This document shows, piece by piece, positions 55,501-61,500 of a stretch of 64,000 bases of DNA. The translations under genes were made by a program, and so were the position numbers. The notes below the pieces were generated by a model. It was not told the origin of the DNA, made no database searches, and saw only the letters and a list, made by a program, of their open reading frames with translations. The DNA comes from Siderastrea siderea (taxonomy: Eukaryota > Cnidaria > Anthozoa > Scleractinia > Rhizangiidae), in NCBI GenBank assembly GCA_964030785.1, contig OZ034970.1, positions 18,162,911 to 18,226,910 of the forward strand, in the 5' to 3' direction. How positions within the stretch are numbered: position 1 is the first letter of the stretch; every line of letters begins with the position of its first letter.

Positions 55501-58500
55501 TTCATAGTTTAAGGTGCCAGAACGCTGGATAAAACGGGAACTCAGGTATTCAGGGACCATGCTATTCATGGCATTATACATCACAACTGCAGCTGTCTTG
55601 ACTGAGCAATCACAGTCAAGTTTTCCCCAGCATAATGTCTGGAACAGTGCCTCACTATCACAATCATAGTCTGAGAAGGATATGATGGGTGTGTCACGAT
55701 TCTGTAGCTTTTGCAATTTTTGAGAAAGACCCTTTGAACACCACTCTACAATAATTCAAAAGAGGTTTGACTGAGTTATAAAATTAATGATAAGTAGAGT
55801 CTCACGTGGGACAAAATGGTGAGTATGTTTAATGGCGCAAATACCAGAAGCAATGTATTTAGAAAGCTCATTAATAAATATGACACTCCCAAGTGAGTTT
55901 TTCATCAATGTGCACATATAGAGATTTAGTTGTCGAGACTTGTTTAACTGGGAAGTGATTGATTTTGATAGTAGGAAACACTGAGAGATTTGACAATTTT
56001 TGCCTAGAACCAATCAGCAGAAATCCTGTCTGTTATATTTAAGGTGAGTTTGTTAGCTGCAAGCCACAGGCTTATTCTGTCCAAATCCACGTTAACACAA
56101 TGATTATTTTCCTCGACATAATTACTTGTAAATATTATACTGGTATTGTCTGCATACATTCTAGGTTGTGAATGCAAGACACAATTAGGTAGATCATAAT
56201 ATATTTAAAACAAAAGAGGTCCTAGAATCATTCCCTGTGGAACACCACATTGAAAGAGCCTTTTGGATGACTCACTGCAATTTGTTAGGCATGTTTGGGT
56301 GCAGTTCTTAAAATAAGTATAAAACCATTGGCCGGTGGGACCCCGAATGCCATAAAGCCTGTAATTTAGAAAGAAGAATATCATGGTCCACAGTGTCAAA
56401 TTAGCCTTCTAAATTTAAAAACTTAGCTATAACTGGAATAATTGAGATTGGTCAGTAATTTGATGGGCCATTCCTTTTTCCTGCTTTTTTGAAAAGTGGA
56501 GTAATTCTGGCAAGTATCAACATCCATTATTCCAGCTCAGCTCAGGGCTGATTTTGGCAAAAAATAAATTAAAAGTCTCAGCAATTTTGGTCAAATTATT
56601 TGTTTTTGTTCCATAGAGTTCAAGTTCATTTACTGCTGTTTTCAATTGTTAGATTTGCCAGGTGTCACCTCATTAATTATCTGCCTAGTATTTTGGGAAT
56701 TTCCATCACACGCTCTAAAAGTTTGGTAAAAATAGGACCTTTTTGCATTTAATTCATTAAAATTACTCCAGCCGGCTGGATTTATTGTTTCTGTGAAGCC
56801 TTAATTTTGAGACAATCTCTTTGGAACATCAATTTCTTAATCTCAGTATTAATCCATGGACTATTAGAGGCACGGATGTATTTGGTGTGAAGAGGAGGGT
56901 GCCTGTCACATACCTCTGAGAACAAAGATTTCCATTTCAACCACATTTCATTATTAGGGTCATCCATTCCCACGAAGACAACCCACGGTTGAGACGAAAT
57001 GTGGGCACAGAATCTTTGGCGATCAAAATACTTAAATTGCCTATACGAAACAGTGCTAATTCCCTTAACAGATGATGGCAAGCATATTACAGTTAAGACT
57101 GCCCATAACATAATACTCTTTACCTTGAGCATCTAATTAACTTATCAACAAAAGTTTCAAAATCAGAGAATAATCCAGAAGTAGAATTAGGAGGTCTGTA
57201 CCAAGTAGTAACAACAAAATTAAGATTTGCAAGCTTCTAGTATTATTAATTTCAATTGAAAGATTTTAAAGTTGGTCAAAACTGGGGTCATTACAAACAT
57301 TACAATTAACACTTGAGCGAATATAGAAGCAGACCCTACCTCCACTTCCGCCATTCAAAGATCTATCATGACAAAAAACATGGCATCAGGACACATAGTC
57401 ACCCCTCCAAGATAAACCATTGCATTTTTTGGTTACAAGTCCTGCACATTTGATTGACAAAATCCAACTATTTTGCTAACCTGTCAAACTCAACAGTGTA
57501 TGTCATAATAAGGTATCTTTTGGAATGCAGTGGAGATCTTGTTTTGGCACCAGGAATATGCTGTGTTCCATAGCCAGGTCTGTGATGCTGTTGACTGCGT
57601 AGTGATTCAAGGTCACCATATGTCAACAGGTCCACTGACACTGAATTACTACTCTGTCACAAACAAAACAAGGCACCACCTCAGTTACAATAACGCTTTG
57701 TGTTATGAAGTCACTATTTCTCCAGGACTGCAGACAAATACCAAAACATCAACTGACCTAAATTTAGCCTGCGCCAGGCATTCAGACAGTAGGATGCATG
57801 AACAACAAATATTGAGGAAGGAGAAAAAACAAGAGGAGACTAGGGAGGAAGCTCCTTGCATTTATTACTCACTTGCAATTGCAATTTTGTCCTCTCGGCG
57901 CCCCACTGTTTGAACACCTGGAACAAGCTAACCTACTGACTATTCGTAAATTAAAACTGCAACTTACTTTTGACAGTGCACTTTCAAGCATGTTAACAAA
58001 CACTGTAAACTGTTTAAAATTACCAGTTTTGTGTGTCAGGTCTTCAACATCTAAAAATGAACCAAAACCACATAATGCACCAGGAAACTGGTATTAGAGA
58101 AATAAAAATTTATTTGTGGCACACAATACATAAAGGGTAACCACAGTCTTTAAAAATAACTAACATACTGTTTGGTAGCAGATTGTAGCAGTTGTTAAAG
58201 GAACTGTTCAAAAACTGACCAAAAGAGCTTCTAAAAACTATAATAAGTAGGGCTAGCAAAGTTCACAAAACCTAGTATCTCTGCAAAACTGAAAACTAAC
58301 GTGCAAAATGGAAACTATACAACACTTCATTGGTGAGACTCAAGCATCAGGGTACTGATTCCTTTACACATCATATTATGTTAAGGATTAGGCAAGCATT
58401 ACCAACAAGAACTTCATTTTTATATACAAGATATTGTAGTGGAGTTGAGTGCATTTCTGAACAAATTCCTGTGGTAGATTTTCTACATTCACGAGTTCTT

Positions 58501-61500
58501 TGGTATTCCCTAGAGAGGAACTTTGCTGCATCATCAGGCTATGTCAGAGACAGTGACAATTTTAAGGTGCTGATGTATCAGATCTCTGGTGTTCCTGCTG
58601 CTTAGAGTGATAACTTGTGTCATTTATCAATAATTATTCAATATGTTGTGGCAGAATTTAAAAGAAATAGCGTTCGATCACAGCGAAAATGATGTGTTCT
58701 AAGGATAGGTCTATGTCACGAGCATATCGTGATTTTACTTGTGTTGACTGCGAAGCATACATAGTCGATGGGAACCGTTGAACTCCAGTTTTGGTTACAT
58801 AAAAATCTTCTATGGTGCAATGTTTGATTTTGCTGACATGACTGAAAATGGAACATCCAATTCACCTTTTGTGTCTTCTGTTCACTGGCAATTGTTATTG
58901 AAGAGATATACATAAAGGATTGTTTTAACAAGAGAAAACAGGAAACACATATGGAATAATATGTTCTTTTCATTAAGAAGAAATGAAAAAGACATTTTGA
59001 TATTTCATTTAGATGTAATACAAAGATGCTTGTTGAGTGTGCTAATCAAAGGTTAACCATTTTGCCAACCTAAAAGCCGACTGAAATGCAGCTGAAAGGC
59101 TTTCAGACAGTCAAGAAACTTCACGAGAACAATATTTGATCTGGTTAATCACCATACATAAACTTAATTTGCTATTTATTGGCAATTTTATTTCCTGACT
59201 AAACTAGCAATCAAGTTCCACACAAATCCTTATATTTTGCCACTAAAGTGGTGTGCTTGTAAGCCTGGGTGCCCTGTGCAACAACCACCAAATCTTGTCC
59301 ATGGGACAGTTATTTGTTATGTAATGGCTTTCAGTTAAGGTGTACATAGCCCAACTGATGAAAACTGAAATTTGAGATAACCAGCTTGAATCAATAATAA
59401 TCAGTAACAATAAATTGATTGTTATGTATCAGAAATCAATGAAAATAGTATATTAAGAAAGTTGTGAGTATCAATTAAGATCACTTTTGATCTATTCTTA
59501 ATGATTTGCATCGACTGTCATCCATTTAAATGATTTTAATATTGCAGTGAAATCTAATATTGCATCAAATATGGAAATCATTGCCAATCGATGACAATTG
59601 ACAGCAATTAAAAAACACAAATTTTTTGGCCATCAATTTCCGATATCAATCAATTAATAAAAAAAAATTGTTTTTGATTGCCATCCATTATTGATTTCAT
59701 CGATTGGTTGGGTAAGGACGGACATACCAGGGAAACCTTGTCCAGCTAAGATCAATTGAAAAAAAAGAGAGGTTTATTTAATTACTGGCAGGTAACAATG
59801 ATTTTGGGTTGTTCCATTTGTCATCCGCCACCCCAACCCCGAAACAAAAAATAGAGCCCGATACAAATCTTCTACGGGACGTCTGCCACCCACTTTTTCG
59901 ATTGATTGACATTCAACAAAATAGCCAATCAAACTTTCTGCTGCACGATCCTCGGTATGCAAATTTTCCATGGCGGCAATTCGCAAAAAGTGCCGCAAAT
60001 GTTGGCAAAAATAAGAAAATCATAGGCTACGACATATCTTCTAGGCACTAGAGCTCAAATTTACTAGATTGCTAACTTGAAGGTACTCGTTCCGGTATTG
60101 TACATGGTTTCTCTGTCTGAGCCGAAAATGAACACGACGAGGTCGTCACATACCAAAACATGCTGCATGCTTGAATCTTTTCTAATTTCAGGTGGTATTC
60201 GGAAATATTCTCTACGCATTTGTCACAGATTTTCTGTGTAAAAAACTTTGGAAAATTAAGAAAAATACCTTCAGTTTCATTCTGTAGAATTAAGATATAA
60301 ATAAAACTGTTTATAAACAAACGAGTATTTTGTAATTTAATTTAGGTGATAAATACGTGTATTCGAGATTAGCAGCGAATTTTTTCTCTAAACAGCAGCG
60401 GATTTTTAAACGAAGAACATTTAATATAAAACTAGTCAGATACTTTGATATCAATTTCAAAGATCAATAAAGCGACATATGTAACACTGAATGAATAATT
60501 AAAACTGAAAATCTTTATTACTTTAATAGGTAAAAACAAGTACAGCATCTCGCTGATTGCAGCTCTCGCTTAACACCAGTTTATGAATTATGGGTGGACT
60601 TGTTGATCATTCTTGGCGAAAGATACTAGTCCCACTGCTGTTCGTTTTGTTTCGTAAAACGCGGAAACAACCACTAGCCTGTTATTTTCAATACTAGCTG
60701 AAAGCCTTCAAATGAAAATTTCAAGACACGATGCGAAAGAATGAAATACATAAGCTTACTCGGGCATACTTCACTGTCGCTGTGCTTCTCTGCTCCAAGC
60801 GGGAGACAGCTTGCGACAAACCCAACACCATTCTCAGGAGAGAAAGAAATGATGAGAATTCTCCTAGAACAACGAGAATATCTTAGAGTGACACATTTAC
60901 CTCGGCAGACTTGTTCCTTAGCGATGGGGGTCGGATCAAACATTTACTTCCGTTGACAGCTCTATTGTTAAAGGGCTAATCAGATTGCGAGATTCACGCG
61001 GCCAAAATTTGGCCGCCGGCACAAGGTTCTGTGAGAGATTGTATCAGGTACAGGTACAGATAAAAAATAAGGTGATTTCTTAGTTTTTGGGCATACCTTT
61101 ATTCTAATCAAAGCTAAATTAAGCCAAATTTAGGGTGCGTTCTTTTGGGACTATTCCGGAATAGGAATACTCGGAATAGACGGTATTTGTGTTCTCTTGG
61201 GAGCTATTCCGTTTTCGGAATGAACGGAATATCATTCCGTTCATTCTGCTCCCGATAGCAGAATGAGCAGAATGAAGGAATACGGTTTACTCGGAATAGA
61301 CAGAATACGCGTTCTTTTGGGAAATTTTTGGCGGGAAATCCAATGCGGCCGCCCGCGCGTGTGCAGACATAGTGGTTCTCAGGTCACCTCCGCCATGGGT
61401 ATTCCGTTTCCAGAATTGGCGTTCTTTTCGAAATTGAAATTCCGTGTATTCTGTTATTCCTAAACCGGAATAAGAATAACCAGAATAGTCCCAAAAGAAT

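Noticed and set aside
57530..57913. 127-codon plus-strand frame
   Set aside because: It is the antisense of CCDC61 exon 3 plus a MITE.
58330..58605. 91-codon plus-strand frame in CCDC61 intron 1
   Set aside because: No recognisable domain, antisense to the gene, no supporting splice or regulatory context.
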